NCBI RefSeq assembly: GCF_018424685.1
Contig: NZ_QTKX01000001.1
Coordinates: forward strand, 2,480,001-2,544,000
Direction: 5' to 3'
Length of the DNA stretch: 64,000 nucleotides
Origin: Mesobacillus boroniphilus
GTDB taxonomy: Bacteria; Bacillota; Bacilli; Bacillales; Cytobacillaceae
A program made the translations under genes and the position numbers. The notes under the pieces were generated by a model that ran no database searches, was not told the DNA's origin, and saw only the letters and a program-made list of their open reading frames with translations. Positions 44,493 to 53,602 of this stretch are shown here, in pieces (the stretch's first letter is position 1; each line of letters opens with the position of its first letter).

Positions 44493-45269
44493 ATGGACTT
44501 TTTGACATTAAGAGGAATCCATCACACTTATTTCACAAAAACTTCTGCTGTCACTGCGCTGAATGATATTTCACTCGATGTCCAGGAAGGGGAGTTCGTA
44601 TCCTTCCTGGGTCCGAGCGGCTGCGGCAAAACAACGCTGCTTTCAATCATCGCAGGGCTGATTGAGCCTACCGATGGACAGGTAAAGCTGGAAGGGAAAT
44701 CAGTCAAGGATGCTGCAAACCAAACAGGATATATGCTGCAGCAGGATTATTTATTTCCTTGGAAAACAATTGAGGAAAATATTTTTCTCGGCTTGAAGAT
44801 TAACGGAACTTTGGGAGAATCCAAAAAAGATGAGGTTTTATCGCTGCTTAGGCAAATGGATTTGGAGAACGTAGAAAAACTTTATCCCAAACAGCTGTCC
44901 GGGGGTATGCGACAGCGTGTGGCACTGGTTCGGACACTGGCAACAGAGCCTAAGCTGCTCATGCTCGACGAACCTTTTTCCGCATTGGACTATCAAACGA
45001 AATTAAAGCTCGAGAACCTGGTTTCAAACACCTTCAAGACTTTCGGAAAAACAGCGATTCTCGTTACACATGATATTGGAGAAGCAATAGCAATGAGTGA
45101 TAGAATCTTCCTGTTTTCGCCAAGACCAGGACGCTTGCATAGAACTTTCACTATACCAGAGGAGCTACGAAACTTAAGTCCTTTCGAAGCTAGAAACCAT
45201 CCTTTATACACCGAACTGTTCCAGAACATATGGAAGGAGTTGGAATCGATTGAACCAGAAGAAAACTGA
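44493..45269 (+). CDS. ytlC: ABC transporter ATPase YtlC
   Basis: 258 residues: Walker [11 protein letters not shown]-loop [10 protein letters not shown], signature [15 protein letters not shown], Walker [14 protein letters not shown] and H-loop LVTHDIGEA. It is of the SsuB/TauB ATPase group and pairs with YtlD. AGGAGG upstream. Confidence 0.92.
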   Translation: MDFLTLRGIHHTYFTKTSAVTALNDISLDVQEGEFVSFLGPSGCGKTTLLSIIAGLIEPTDGQVKLEGKSVKDAANQTGYMLQQDYLFPWKTIEENIFLGLKINGTLGESKKDEVLSLLRQMDLENVEKLYPKQLSGGMRQRVALVRTLATEPKLLMLDEPFSALDYQTKLKLENLVSNTFKTFGKTAILVTHDIGEAIAMSDRIFLFSPRPGRLHRTFTIPEELRNLSPFEARNHPLYTELFQNIWKELESIEPEEN

Positions 45270-46056
45270 ACTCCTTCATCAGCAGTATCTTAAAAAGCTA
45301 AGCCGCGAGCGAAAAATCGTCCGCATCTATCAATTGTTAATTTTCATAGCTTTTTTCGCCATCTGGGAAATCTCAAGCCAGCAAAAATGGATCGACCCGC
45401 TTCTATTCAGTTCACCGTCAAAAATCTGGAATATGCTAATTGAGAAGACATTGGATGGTTCGCTAGCAGTTAACCTTGGAGTGACATTGGCTGAAACCGT
45501 ACTTGGATTTATCCTCGGTACACTCGCAGGTACAATACTCGCAGCAATATTATGGTGGTCTCCGCTGCTTTCCAGGATTTTGGATCCATACCTTGTAATA
45601 TTGAATTCCATGCCTAAGGTTGCTCTTGGCCCTATTTTGATCGTTGCGCTTGGAACCAATATGACCTCCATCATTGCGATGGGTGCCATCATCTCCGTTA
45701 TCATAACTACAATTGTTGTCTACACCGCTTTCAAAGAGGTCGACCCTAACTACCTGAAAGTGCTGCAGACATTCGGAGCTACAAGGACACAATGCTTCCG
45801 GGAGGCAATTTTGCCGGCGTCATTCCCGACCATCATTTCAACCTTGAAGGTGAATGTCGGCCTATCCTGGGTAGGAGTCATTGTCGGTGAATTCCTCGTT
45901 TCTGCCCGGGGTCTCGGATATATGATCATCTATGGTTTCCAGGTTTTCAATTTCACACTTGTTTTTCTGTCGCTGCTCGTCATCGCCGTGTTCGCAACCG
46001 TGATGTACCAGCTCGTTGAACTGCTCGAAAAGAAACTGATCAAAAGCAATCAATAA
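45250..46056 (+). CDS. ytlD: ABC transporter permease YtlD
   Basis: 268 residues with six membrane segments. The EAA loop is [20 protein letters not shown] (E-A-x3-G-like binding-protein-dependent permease motif). TTG start at 45250, overlapping the ytlC end by 20 nt, with AAGGAG about 11 nt upstream. Works with YtlA and YtlC. Confidence 0.9.
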   Translation: MNQKKTELLHQQYLKKLSRERKIVRIYQLLIFIAFFAIWEISSQQKWIDPLLFSSPSKIWNMLIEKTLDGSLAVNLGVTLAETVLGFILGTLAGTILAAILWWSPLLSRILDPYLVILNSMPKVALGPILIVALGTNMTSIIAMGAIISVIITTIVVYTAFKEVDPNYLKVLQTFGATRTQCFREAILPASFPTIISTLKVNVGLSWVGVIVGEFLVSARGLGYMIIYGFQVFNFTLVFLSLLVIAVFATVMYQLVELLEKKLIKSNQ

Positions 46057-46058
46057 TG

Positions 46059-46092
46059 AAGCCGTGATGATGCTCCGGCTTCTTTTCTGTTC
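46059..46092 (+). terminator. ytlACD terminator
   Basis: GAAGCCG and CGGCTTC around an 11-nt loop, then TTTTCT. Confidence 0.8.
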
Positions 46093-46135
46093 CAAAAAAT
46101 TCAATTAAAAATGAACTTGGTCGAAAAAAATAGAT

Positions 46136-46268
46136 TTTCGCCAATAAAGTTGTAAACTCCGCCAATAAAACGAAATTTTCGCCAATAAAATTGTGAACTT
46201 CGCCAATAAAATGAGATTTTCGCCAATAAAATTGTGAACTTCGCCAATAAAATGAGATTTTCGCCAAT
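46136..46268. repeat. CGCCAATAAA array, alternating 21/20-bp spacing, seven copies
   Basis: Words at 46139, 46160, 46180, 46201, 46221, 46242 and 46262. Spacers alternate between two forms (GTGAACTT and GAGATTTT types), giving a 41-bp higher-order unit. No hairpin header is visible here. It lies in the convergent ytlD-ytkD gap; the apparent minus-strand frame over it is a repeat artefact. Confidence 0.92.
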
Positions 46269-46316
46269 ATACCGGATTTCGGTTAACAGTTACTACTTTT
46301 AACTCCGCAAAATGTC

Positions 46317-46352
46317 AAAAAAGCGGCGGTACCCAAATGAAAGTCCGCCACT
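46317..46352 (-). terminator. ytkD terminator
   Basis: AGTGGCGG pairs with CCGCCGCT across a 15-nt loop, with T6 on the minus strand. Confidence 0.8.
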
Positions 46353-46820
46353 TTAATGCTTTTTGCTTAAAAATTCAAGGCTATGCTTGATCACATCGTC
46401 CTTCATGATAAAACTGTACTCGTCCCTCATTCTTTCCACGAGAATATCGCCACTTACAAGTACTGGGCCGCCTGTTTCCATGTAATCATCCTGTGGCATG
46501 ATTTTTTCCACTTCACCGTAATAGATTCTTTTTACAAATGTATCCTCTTTATCACTAACCTGATACTCACCAATGCTAACAAGCCTGCTTAAAACTGCGC
46601 CAGTCTCTTCCATGACTTCTCGGCGAGCTGCACCCTCCAGAGTTTCACCTTTTTCCATTTTGCCGCCTGGAAACTCAAGACCTCTGACTCTATGTTTGGT
46701 CAAAAGCCATTTGCCTAGATATTTACAAATTACCAGCACATGGCGAGCACTTTTTTCAAAGGCGTTTTCCTGAAAGGATAAAATCACAACTCCGCCGTTC
46801 ATATCTTTAAACTTCTCCAT
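46353..46820 (-). CDS. ytkD: Nudix hydrolase YtkD (NTP/8-oxo-dGTP pyrophosphatase)
   Basis: 155 residues. The Nudix box runs from GGKMEKGETLEGAARREV through MEETGAV. B. subtilis YtkD hydrolyses nucleoside triphosphates including 8-oxo-dGTP and acts in oxidative mutation avoidance. GGGGAGAG precedes the ATG at 46820. Confidence 0.9.
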   Translation of the reverse strand: MEKFKDMNGGVVILSFQENAFEKSARHVLVICKYLGKWLLTKHRVRGLEFPGGKMEKGETLEGAARREVMEETGAVLSRLVSIGEYQVSDKEDTFVKRIYYGEVEKIMPQDDYMETGGPVLVSGDILVERMRDEYSFIMKDDVIKHSLEFLSKKH

Positions 46821-46906
46821 GTAAACTCTCCCCGAATCTAGATCATAACCTAATTATATAGAAAAACAAAAAATGAATAAACCGCAGACATCTGCCTGCG
46901 GCTGCT

Positions 46907-47227
46907 CTATTTTTCAGGAAGGATTCCCATGCTTTCAATATGGTTTCTGGCTTCTTCATCGCCGAGTTTATAAATCATTTCATATGTCTGGATCAGCTGT
47001 CTGTCGAGCGCATCATTGTCACGGTCATAATGGTATTGGACATATGGAACGTGCGCCCTCATGAAATTCTGCCAGCCTGTGGAATAGCTCTGATCAAATA
47101 TCTCCCTTAACGCAGTGATTTCCTCGTCATTTGCCTCAATTTTAAAATTCCATGGAGATGCGGTTGAAACGCTTGAAATCTCGCCCTCACTAATGTTGAT
47201 GTAGTATGTTTTTTTGCCTTCTGGCAT
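46907..47227 (-). CDS. conserved hypothetical protein
   Basis: 106 residues, not recognised. Central part ALREIFDQSYSTGWQNFMRAHVPYVQYHYDRDND and a C-terminal helix ending ESMGILPEK. Tyr/His-rich, soluble. It has a GAGGTGA site 5 nt before ATG 47227. Position between ytkD and dps suggests a conserved Bacillaceae gene of unknown role. Confidence 0.65.
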   Translation of the reverse strand: MPEGKKTYYINISEGEISSVSTASPWNFKIEANDEEITALREIFDQSYSTGWQNFMRAHVPYVQYHYDRDNDALDRQLIQTYEMIYKLGDEEARNHIESMGILPEK

Positions 47228-47480
47228 GTGCCTCACCTCATGGATATCGTTCCCTGCGTCTATATTTGTTTATACTGAATATCTTTAAAATAAATAATTT
47301 TTTCTGCCCTCCAAATTACTCTTCAAGTTGTGTGTATGTTAAAATTAGACCAAATATAGATAGAGAAAAATCAGCAAACCCAACAGGAAAATACTTCAAT
47401 TCCAAGGCATATTTTTTCCGATGGAGGGTATTAAATAAGTATAAGGTTTATGGACGCTTAAGAAGGAGAGGTGAAATTTT

Positions 47481-47738
47481 ATGAAACTGATTGATGAGCT
47501 ATACGAACTGTACCGCAATAAATTGACCGGTGATGAAGAGGATATCGATATGCTCGCTTTTGCCTTCCTTGAAGAAATGAGTCGTGAAGACTTGTTGAAA
47601 ATTATCCAGGACCTCGATAAGCAGGAGCTTTATGATTTGATGGGGCTTTACTTGATCGAGAGCTTGAAGGGAAAGTTTGCCCAGGATGATTTCGGCGCGC
47701 GCTCTGTCAATTCATATCCTTCCCGTAATGTGCACTAA
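47481..47738 (+). CDS. DUF6154 family protein
   Basis: 85 residues, acidic and helical, starting MKLIDELYELYRNKLTGDEE. This matches my memory of DUF6154, a short Bacillaceae family of unknown function. The ribosome binding site is GAAGGAGAGG. A good terminator follows. Confidence 0.7.
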   Translation: MKLIDELYELYRNKLTGDEEDIDMLAFAFLEEMSREDLLKIIQDLDKQELYDLMGLYLIESLKGKFAQDDFGARSVNSYPSRNVH

Positions 47739-47762
47739 TCCTTATAAATAACCATACATACA

Positions 47763-47790
47763 AACCGGCTGAAGCCGGTTTTTCTTTTTG
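47763..47790 (+). terminator. terminator after the DUF6154 gene
   Basis: AACCGGC and GCCGGTT with loop TGAA, then T5-C-T5. Confidence 0.85.
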
Positions 47791-47812
47791 TCTCTATTTC
47801 GTTTTTTCAATG

Positions 47813-47842
47813 AAAAAAACCGGCCGATTTCCAGCCAGTTTT
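47813..47842 (-). terminator. dps terminator, displaced by a repeat fragment
   Basis: AACTGGC...GCCGGTT followed by T6 on the minus strand, about 95 nt after the dps stop. The gap contains repeat fragment D. Confidence 0.75.
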
Positions 47843-47886
47843 CCTTGTAGAGAATTTGATAAGCATATATTTTCCGCTTCAAGAAA

Positions 47887-47937
47887 TGTCCAGCAAAGCA
47901 CTTGTCGGGGCTGACCAAGGCGCTTTCGCTTTTCTTA
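47887..47937 (-). repeat. dispersed element, fragment D
   Basis: On the minus strand TAAGAAAAGCGAAAGCGCC, then TTGGTCAGCCCCGACAAG, the first 45-50 nt of the A/B/C element. The TAA at its edge is the stop codon of dps. Confidence 0.88.
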
Positions 47938-48375
47938 TCCAAGATAAGCCTTGAACATCCACATATGCTTGCGAAGGCTCATTTTTACTTCTGTCATCAT
48001 ATCCGCAGTAGCTGTATCTTCTGCCTTTTCTGCAAGTTCGATAGCATTTTGAAGCTCGTCCACGATTGTAGCAAAGTCATCATGCAATTGTTTGACCATG
48101 TCTTCTTCATTTTCTGAACCAGTTGCTTCTTCAACCGAAGATAATTCCAGATATTCTTTAAGCGTTGCCACTGGCTTTCCGTCTAACGCGAGAATCCTTT
48201 CCGCGAATTCATCAATGATTGTCGCTGCTTCGTTATAAAGCTCTTCAAATTTCGTATGCAGCGTGAAGAAGTGACGTCCTGTAACATACCAGTGATAATT
48301 ATGAAGCTTTGTGTAAAGTACCGTCCAGTTTGCAACTTGCTTGTTAACTGCTTGAATTAAATCTGTTTGTGCCAT
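47935..48375 (-). CDS. dps: Dps-family DNA-binding ferritin
   Basis: 146 residues. Ferroxidase-site residues lie in LHNYHWYVTGRHFFTLHTKF and ATIIDEFAERI (His, Asp, Glu of the intersubunit site). It stores iron with peroxide and protects DNA. ATG at 48375 with GGGAGGATG about 10-12 nt upstream. The stop codon coincides with the edge of repeat fragment D. Confidence 0.94.
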   Translation of the reverse strand: MAQTDLIQAVNKQVANWTVLYTKLHNYHWYVTGRHFFTLHTKFEELYNEAATIIDEFAERILALDGKPVATLKEYLELSSVEEATGSENEEDMVKQLHDDFATIVDELQNAIELAEKAEDTATADMMTEVKMSLRKHMWMFKAYLG

Positions 48376-48509
48376 TGTTATTTCATCCTCCCTTTTAGTC
48401 ATAGTTTATATTCCCCTTCCAGCTTTATAAAAAACATGCTGCCAGCAACTTTTTACCTACCAAGGTAAGGAACATGCTAAAATAATTTTGAAGCAAAGGA
48501 GGCCGTTTT

Positions 48510-48662
48510 ATGTATACCGTTTTGATTATCTCAGTCATTATCGTTATCATAGTTTTAATATTAAGTGTAGTTACCACTTCAAAAGCATATCAGTATAAAC
48601 ACACTGTCGACCCGATTGATGAAAATAGCACCCACGAAGATTCTAATGATGAAAACAAATAA
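48510..48662 (+). CDS. ytzI: small membrane protein YtzI
   Basis: 50 residues: one N-terminal membrane helix ([20 protein letters not shown]), then [14 protein letters not shown] and an acidic tail. This resembles YtzI of B. subtilis. AAAGGAGG lies upstream, and a terminator overlaps the stop codon. Function unknown. Confidence 0.78.
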   Translation: MYTVLIISVIIVIIVLILSVVTTSKAYQYKHTVDPIDENSTHEDSNDENK

Positions 48663-48688
48663 AAGGAGCTGCCACCAGCTCCTTTTTA
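48661..48688 (+). terminator. ytzI terminator
   Basis: AAAGGAGCTG/CAGCTCCTTT-type hairpin with T5, beginning at the ytzI stop codon. Confidence 0.85.
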
Positions 48689-48712
48689 GGATTTAAAGAA
48701 GGGATGAACACC

Positions 48713-48967
48713 ATGCTAAAAAAAGCATTCATCGGCATTATACGCTTTTATCAGATTGTCATTTCGCCATTAAAACCGCCTACATGCCGTTTCTACCCAA
48801 CATGCTCCCATTACGGGCTTGAAGCGATCAAAAGATTTGGTCCCTTCAAAGGAGGATGGCTGACGATTGTACGTATCCTGAAGTGCCAGCCCTTCCATCC
48901 AGGAGGCATGGACCCGGTACCGGAAGAGTGGCCATCAAAGAAAAACGCTAAAGCTCATAACCATTAA
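48713..48967 (+). CDS. yidD: membrane protein insertion efficiency factor YidD
   Basis: 84 residues of the YidD/UPF0161 family: [20 protein letters not shown] with the three conserved Cys, and [13 protein letters not shown]. It helps insertion of membrane proteins. Start at 48713, 9 nt after GAAGGG; ATG 48704 is too close to it. Confidence 0.92.
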   Translation: MLKKAFIGIIRFYQIVISPLKPPTCRFYPTCSHYGLEAIKRFGPFKGGWLTIVRILKCQPFHPGGMDPVPEEWPSKKNAKAHNH

Positions 48968-48969
48968 CA

Positions 48970-49533
48970 TTACTTATTGTAGCCATCGATCACTTGATCA
49001 AGCCTTCCCGTTGAAGGATCGATCACTAGTCCATGGACCGGAACATCCTTAGGCATCAAGGGATGGTTTTTAACGATTTCAACACTGTGAGCAACGCTGT
49101 CCTTGACGTTATCGAAACCGTGAAGCCATTCCTCTACGTCTATTCCTGAATAATTCAGTGTTCCCAGCATATCATCTGTAACACCGCGCTTTTTCATTCC
49201 TTCGATCATGATGTCGGGCTTCATCCCGCTCATGCCGCAGTCATAATGGCCAATGATCGCCACTTCCTCTGCCTGTAGCTGGTAAACAGCGACAAGCAGA
49301 CTTCTCATGATACTTCCGAAAGGGTGCATGATCAGGGCACCTGCATTCTTTACAATTTTCACATCACCATTGCGAATATTCAAAGCCCTTGGTAAAAGTT
49401 CAACAAGCCTTGTATCCATGCAGGTTAAAATAACCATCTTTTTATTCGGAAACTTCGTTGTGGTGAATTCTTCATATTTCTTTTCAGCTACGAACTTTTC
49501 ATTAAAATCAAGAATTTCATCAAGCATCCTCAT
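48970..49533 (-). CDS. ytiB: beta-carbonic anhydrase YtiB
   Basis: 187 residues. Zinc ligands and catalytic pair: CMDTRL (Cys and Asp/Arg dyad) and HYDCGM (His and Cys). Interconverts CO2 and bicarbonate. Start ATG 49533 with AAGGAGAAGGG. Matches B. subtilis YtiB in context (next to yidD/ytjA). Confidence 0.9.
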   Translation of the reverse strand: MRMLDEILDFNEKFVAEKKYEEFTTTKFPNKKMVILTCMDTRLVELLPRALNIRNGDVKIVKNAGALIMHPFGSIMRSLLVAVYQLQAEEVAIIGHYDCGMSGMKPDIMIEGMKKRGVTDDMLGTLNYSGIDVEEWLHGFDNVKDSVAHSVEIVKNHPLMPKDVPVHGLVIDPSTGRLDQVIDGYNK

Positions 49534-49606
49534 ATTTCCCTTCTCCTTTTAAACAGTTTCTTTCTACTAGAATACCTCAAACTGAATCTGAACCAAAATG
49601 TTTTAC

Positions 49607-49635
49607 TTGATTTTGTCGTCATCCTTTTGTATGAT
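49607..49635 (+). promoter_or_regulatory. sigma-A promoter of the zinc-binding lipoprotein gene
   Basis: TTGATT (49607-49612), 17-nt spacer, TATGAT (49630-49635). Confidence 0.75.
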
Positions 49636-49644
49636 ACAGAAGGT

Positions 49645-49665
49645 AAATCGTAACCATTACGAATT
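49645..49665 (+). promoter_or_regulatory. Zur box
   Basis: Core TCGTAACCATTACGA matches the Bacillus Zur operator TCGTAATNATTACGA with one change. It lies just downstream of the -10 box. A half site AAATCGTAATGAG follows at 49718. Zinc-bound Zur would repress. Confidence 0.85.
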
Positions 49666-49756
49666 AATATTTTTTCCTTATGACTAGAAAACTAATAACA
49701 AATAAAATTCATTTTCTAAATCGTAATGAGTCCGCTTTGACTAACAGGAGGCACAT

Positions 49757-50755
49757 ATGAAAAAAACTGCATTTATTTTATCTTTATTTATGGTCATTGC
49801 TGCTTTTCTAAGCGGCTGTGGGCAAGATGGCGCTGATCAAAAGAAGAATGATGATTTGCTGCAAGTCTACACCACTGTTTATCCACTACAGTTCTTTGCA
49901 CAGCGAATTGGCGGTGAATATGTAAACGTTGAAACCATCTATCCACCGGGAGCAGATGAGCATACATTCGAGCCCTCCCAAAAAGATATGATGGCACTGG
50001 CAGACGCAGACTTATTTTTCTATATCGGTCTGGGCCTTGAAGGTTTTGTTGATAAAGCCAGCAAGACACTTAAGAACGAAGATGTAAAAATGGTACCAGT
50101 TGGTGAATCTTTGCACCTGGATGAGGCAGGCGATGAGAATGGGGAGCATCAAGAAGAAGCAAACCACGAAGATGAAACCGCTGAAGAAGGCCATGATGAT
50201 GAAGAGCATGCAGATGAGCATGGTCACGGAGATTTCGACCCTCACGTCTGGCTTGACCCTATTTACGCAAACGAACTAGCTCTTGCTATCAAAGAACAAT
50301 TAGCAGATCAAATGCCTGAGCATAAGGATACTTTCGACCAAAATTATACCGAGCTAACTGCGCAATTGAAGGACCTTGACAAGGAGTTTTCTGAGGTTAT
50401 TGGCTCAGCCAAGCGCAAGGAAATCCTTGTATCACACTCTGCCTTTAGTTATTGGGAGGATCGTTACGGAATTCAGCAAATCAGCATTTCTGGCCAATCA
50501 ACTACAAACGAGCCATCTCAAAAAGAACTTCAAAATTTGATTTCACATGCCAAAGATGAAAAGATCAAATATGTATTGAACGAACAAAACTTTAATTCCA
50601 AGCTGGCAAAAATGGTCCAGCAAGAAATCGGAGCAAAATCGCTGACACTCCATAATCTTTCCATATTGACCGATGAAGATATTAAAAATAACGAAACATA
50701 TTTCACGTTAATGGAAAAAAACATCGCCACACTTGAAAAAGCACTAAACGAATAA
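49757..50755 (+). CDS. znuA: zinc ABC transporter substrate-binding lipoprotein (ZnuA/AdcA type)
   Basis: 332 residues, cluster A-I binding protein. Lipobox LSGC; DEHTFEPSQKDMMAL with the first His; a His/Glu/Asp-rich loop near residues 130-158 (HDDEEHADEHGHGDF), typical for zinc binders; then DPHVWLDP and SHSAFSYWEDRYG. Delivers Zn to an importer, whose ATPase and permease genes are not in this window. Zur box and promoter upstream support zinc control. Confidence 0.93.
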   Translation: MKKTAFILSLFMVIAAFLSGCGQDGADQKKNDDLLQVYTTVYPLQFFAQRIGGEYVNVETIYPPGADEHTFEPSQKDMMALADADLFFYIGLGLEGFVDKASKTLKNEDVKMVPVGESLHLDEAGDENGEHQEEANHEDETAEEGHDDEEHADEHGHGDFDPHVWLDPIYANELALAIKEQLADQMPEHKDTFDQNYTELTAQLKDLDKEFSEVIGSAKRKEILVSHSAFSYWEDRYGIQQISISGQSTTNEPSQKELQNLISHAKDEKIKYVLNEQNFNSKLAKMVQQEIGAKSLTLHNLSILTDEDIKNNETYFTLMEKNIATLEKALNE

Positions 50756-50763
50756 TGTGAGAT

Positions 50764-50793
50764 TGCCTCCCTCCTATGGGGAGGCTTTTTTTA
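50764..50793 (+). terminator. znuA terminator
   Basis: GCCTCCC and GGGAGGC with loop, then T7. Confidence 0.9.
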
Positions 50794-50875
50794 TGCCACT
50801 GGTAAAATACAGCACATATTATCCAAAAAAATGAAAACACTATTGAAAGTCATATTACGGAAAGGAAGTTAAATG

Positions 50876-52237
50876 ATGGATGATATATTGATTGCCCGCT
50901 CACTTTTTGGCACAACTATGGGTTTCCATATTATCAATGCAACAATTGGGGTCGGGCTGCCATTGATGATACTTGCGGCAGAACTTCTTTATCAGAAAAC
51001 AAAGGACCTTGATTACGCCATAATGGCTAAAAGATGGACAAAAGCTTTTGCGGTGACACTTGGTGTCGGCATCCCGACTGGAACTATTGCTGGAGTTCAG
51101 CTCTCCCTCCTCTGGCCAGGATTCATGGAGGTCGTTGGCAGAGTAATGGCTCTCCCATTCCAAATTGAGATTTATGCTTTTTTTATCGAAGCTTTGTTCA
51201 TGTCTATCTATGTTTATGCAGCAGACAGGATATCACCATGGATGAGGATTGCCAGCCTAACGCTTGTGGCTTTCGGCGCTCTTGCCTCAGCTGTGCTGAT
51301 TACGAATGTCCACGCATTCCAGGGTACACCAAGAGGTTTTCGTGTTGAAAACGGTGAACTGGTGGACATTGATCCCTGGGCTGCCTTTTTCAATCCAAGC
51401 TTTGCTGTAACAGCGGGACATGTCGTGGTAACGGCCTATATGACTGGCGCGTTTATCATCGCCACTGTCGCTGCCTATAAGATGCTGAGAAGTGATTTTG
51501 GTTCAAAGGTGTACAAGTTCCATCAGAAGGCGCTGATGGCCAGTTTGATTATTGGCGGGATTTTCTCCATCCTGACCGCAGTGAATGGCCATGCTGCTGC
51601 CCAATACCTGCATGAATACCAGCCTGAAAAACTGGCAGCTGCTGAAGGGCTTTTTGAGACACAGGAATATGCACCACTGGCGATTGGAGGGTTTACCGAC
51701 AGGGAAACGGAATCGGTCAAATGGGGGATTGAAATTCCATGGGCTTTAAGTTTTTTAGCGGGCAATTCTTTTGATACCGAAGTAAAAGGACTGAATGATT
51801 TTCCCGAGGAACATTGGCCTCCACTGTTTATCCATACATTATTTAATGCAATGGTCGGTGTCGGGATGCTGTTGATCACCCTCTCCATGATCGCATTTGT
51901 CTGGAACAAAATCTTAAAAAAAGACCGGTTTCCAAAATTCCTCATGTGGCTGTTTGTAGCTACTGGCCCGCTTGCAATGCTGGGAATTGAATTCGGCTGG
52001 GTTTTTGCCTGCACAGGGAGGCAGCCATGGGTGATCTACCGTGTCCTTTCCACCACGGATGCTGCGACAACTGCCACAAACCTTGGCATTTTATTTATGC
52101 TGTTTGCCGGAGTTTACGTTTTACTGGGTGTTATGGAAATCATCGTCCTTCGCTACTTCTTCCGGAGAAATACTGTATTAGATGATTTAAACAGAGCACA
52201 GCAAAAGGAGATCCCATTGTTTGGTTCTAATACATGA
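50876..52237 (+). CDS. ythA: cytochrome bd-type oxidase subunit I, YthA-like
   Basis: 453 residues, about 9 membrane helices. Haem ligands: His in GFHIINATIG, Glu/Arg in LPFQIEIYAFFIEALF, and His in AVTAGHVVVTAY; GRQPWVIYRVLST is the late conserved GRQPW motif. The short Q loop marks it as a CIO/bd-type enzyme. It is a quinol oxidase using menaquinol. Start ATG 50876 lies 7 nt after AAGGAAG. Pairs with ythB. Confidence 0.92.
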   Translation: MDDILIARSLFGTTMGFHIINATIGVGLPLMILAAELLYQKTKDLDYAIMAKRWTKAFAVTLGVGIPTGTIAGVQLSLLWPGFMEVVGRVMALPFQIEIYAFFIEALFMSIYVYAADRISPWMRIASLTLVAFGALASAVLITNVHAFQGTPRGFRVENGELVDIDPWAAFFNPSFAVTAGHVVVTAYMTGAFIIATVAAYKMLRSDFGSKVYKFHQKALMASLIIGGIFSILTAVNGHAAAQYLHEYQPEKLAAAEGLFETQEYAPLAIGGFTDRETESVKWGIEIPWALSFLAGNSFDTEVKGLNDFPEEHWPPLFIHTLFNAMVGVGMLLITLSMIAFVWNKILKKDRFPKFLMWLFVATGPLAMLGIEFGWVFACTGRQPWVIYRVLSTTDAATTATNLGILFMLFAGVYVLLGVMEIIVLRYFFRRNTVLDDLNRAQQKEIPLFGSNT

Positions 52238-52251
52238 AAGGGTGATACCGT

Positions 52252-53301
52252 GTGACTGATGCACTTACTGCCATAACCGTCCTATGGGGCTTTGTTTTTA
52301 TTTATGCCGTCATGGCCACGATGGATTTCGGTGCCGGATTCTGGTCGATGGTGTATATCAATAAAACGAAAACGAAAGCAACAAATATCGCCAACCGCTA
52401 TCTGTCGCCGACATGGGAGGTTACAAATACATTTATCGTTGCGCTTGTCGTCGCTGTTTATAGCATGTTCCCCAAAGCGGCTTACACTTTAGGAACTGTA
52501 TTGCTGATTCCTGGCAGCATGATCTTGCTTCTATTGTCATTGCGAAGCGCTTTCCTTGTTTTTTCGAATATTGCGGAGGATTATCGGAAGGTTCTCACTT
52601 ATATATCAGGAATCAGCGGAATTCTCATCCCAGGATTACTGATCAGCGTCCTTCCAATAACTCATGGGGGTTTCGTGGAGTTTTCTGAAGGGTCCCAGAA
52701 CCTGAATCTTGGCAAATTGTTTACAAGTCCAAATGAATACGCCTTTATTGGTTTTGCTGTAGCCAGTACACTATTTCTGTCGTCCCTGCTGCTTGCCGAT
52801 TACTCAAAAGCCTCCGATGAACTTCACGCTTACAATGTATATAGACGCGATGCATTAATTATGGGGCCTATTTCACTTGTCATGGCTTTTGCCGTTATGC
52901 TGACCTTAAGAGATGAGGCTACCTGGATTTACAATAACATGATGGATGATCTCTATATTCTGATTATATCAGTGATTTTTTTCCTGATTGGCGGACTGGC
53001 GCTTATCCTTCCGTCCATAGGTAATAAACCGATCAGAGGTATTCCTCGGCTCGCAGTCATTATGATTACACTGCAATATCTTGCAGCAAGCTATGTTTAC
53101 GGGAAGGCACATCTGCCTTACATTGTCTATCCAGAAGTCACAATCCAGTCCGCTTTCACTGACCCTAATTCATTCAGGGCTGTATTCACGACATACATAG
53201 TCGGATTTTTGATCCTTTTTCCGGGCTTCATCTATTTTTGGAGCTTGTTCATGCAGGATAAACGATATTTACGGCAAAAAAAAGCGAAAGAACAAACATG
53301 A
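52252..53301 (+). CDS. ythB: cytochrome bd-type oxidase subunit II, YthB-like
   Basis: 349 residues, multi-pass, CydB family: VFIYAVMATMDFGAGFWSM near the N-terminus is the family signature. GTG start at 52252, with AAAGGGTGAT upstream, 14 nt after ythA. Forms the oxidase with subunit I. Confidence 0.88.
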   Translation: MTDALTAITVLWGFVFIYAVMATMDFGAGFWSMVYINKTKTKATNIANRYLSPTWEVTNTFIVALVVAVYSMFPKAAYTLGTVLLIPGSMILLLLSLRSAFLVFSNIAEDYRKVLTYISGISGILIPGLLISVLPITHGGFVEFSEGSQNLNLGKLFTSPNEYAFIGFAVASTLFLSSLLLADYSKASDELHAYNVYRRDALIMGPISLVMAFAVMLTLRDEATWIYNNMMDDLYILIISVIFFLIGGLALILPSIGNKPIRGIPRLAVIMITLQYLAASYVYGKAHLPYIVYPEVTIQSAFTDPNSFRAVFTTYIVGFLILFPGFIYFWSLFMQDKRYLRQKKAKEQT

Positions 53302-53388
53302 ACCGTGTTGCCTAATTTTTGCTCGAATTACTTCTCGATTCCCGTAGCATGCTAAAGATGTATCAATCAAAAAAGGAGTGGTACAGCA

Positions 53389-53544
53389 ATGGCAAAAGAT
53401 GTATTGTGCGAAGTAAACAACTGTCATTATTGGAAGCAAGGCAACTTGTGCAGTGCTGAAAAAATCTATGTAGTAAGTCATTCAGGCGAAACCGCTGACA
53501 CCCAAAAGGAAACAGACTGCAAGACGTTCGAAGCAATGAGTTAA
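53389..53544 (+). CDS. DUF1540 cysteine-rich small protein
   Basis: 51 residues starting MAKDVLCEVNNCHYWKQGN, with Cys spacing C-x4-C...C...C of DUF1540. Such proteins probably bind metal; spore or general role unknown. AAAAGGAGTGG ribosome binding site and a strong terminator after the stop codon show a real gene. Confidence 0.82.
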   Translation: MAKDVLCEVNNCHYWKQGNLCSAEKIYVVSHSGETADTQKETDCKTFEAMS

Positions 53545-53549
53545 TTGGA

Positions 53550-53578
53550 TAAGACCGGGTTAGCCCCGGTCTTGTTTT
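53550..53578 (+). terminator. terminator after the DUF1540 gene
   Basis: AAGACCGGG and CCCGGTCTT with a short loop, then GTTTT. Confidence 0.85.
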
Positions 53579-53602
53579 CGCATTATTATACTCAGCACAT
53601 TT

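Noticed and set aside
46040..46267. 75-codon minus-strand open frame
   Set aside because: It is the CGCCAATAAA array in translation.
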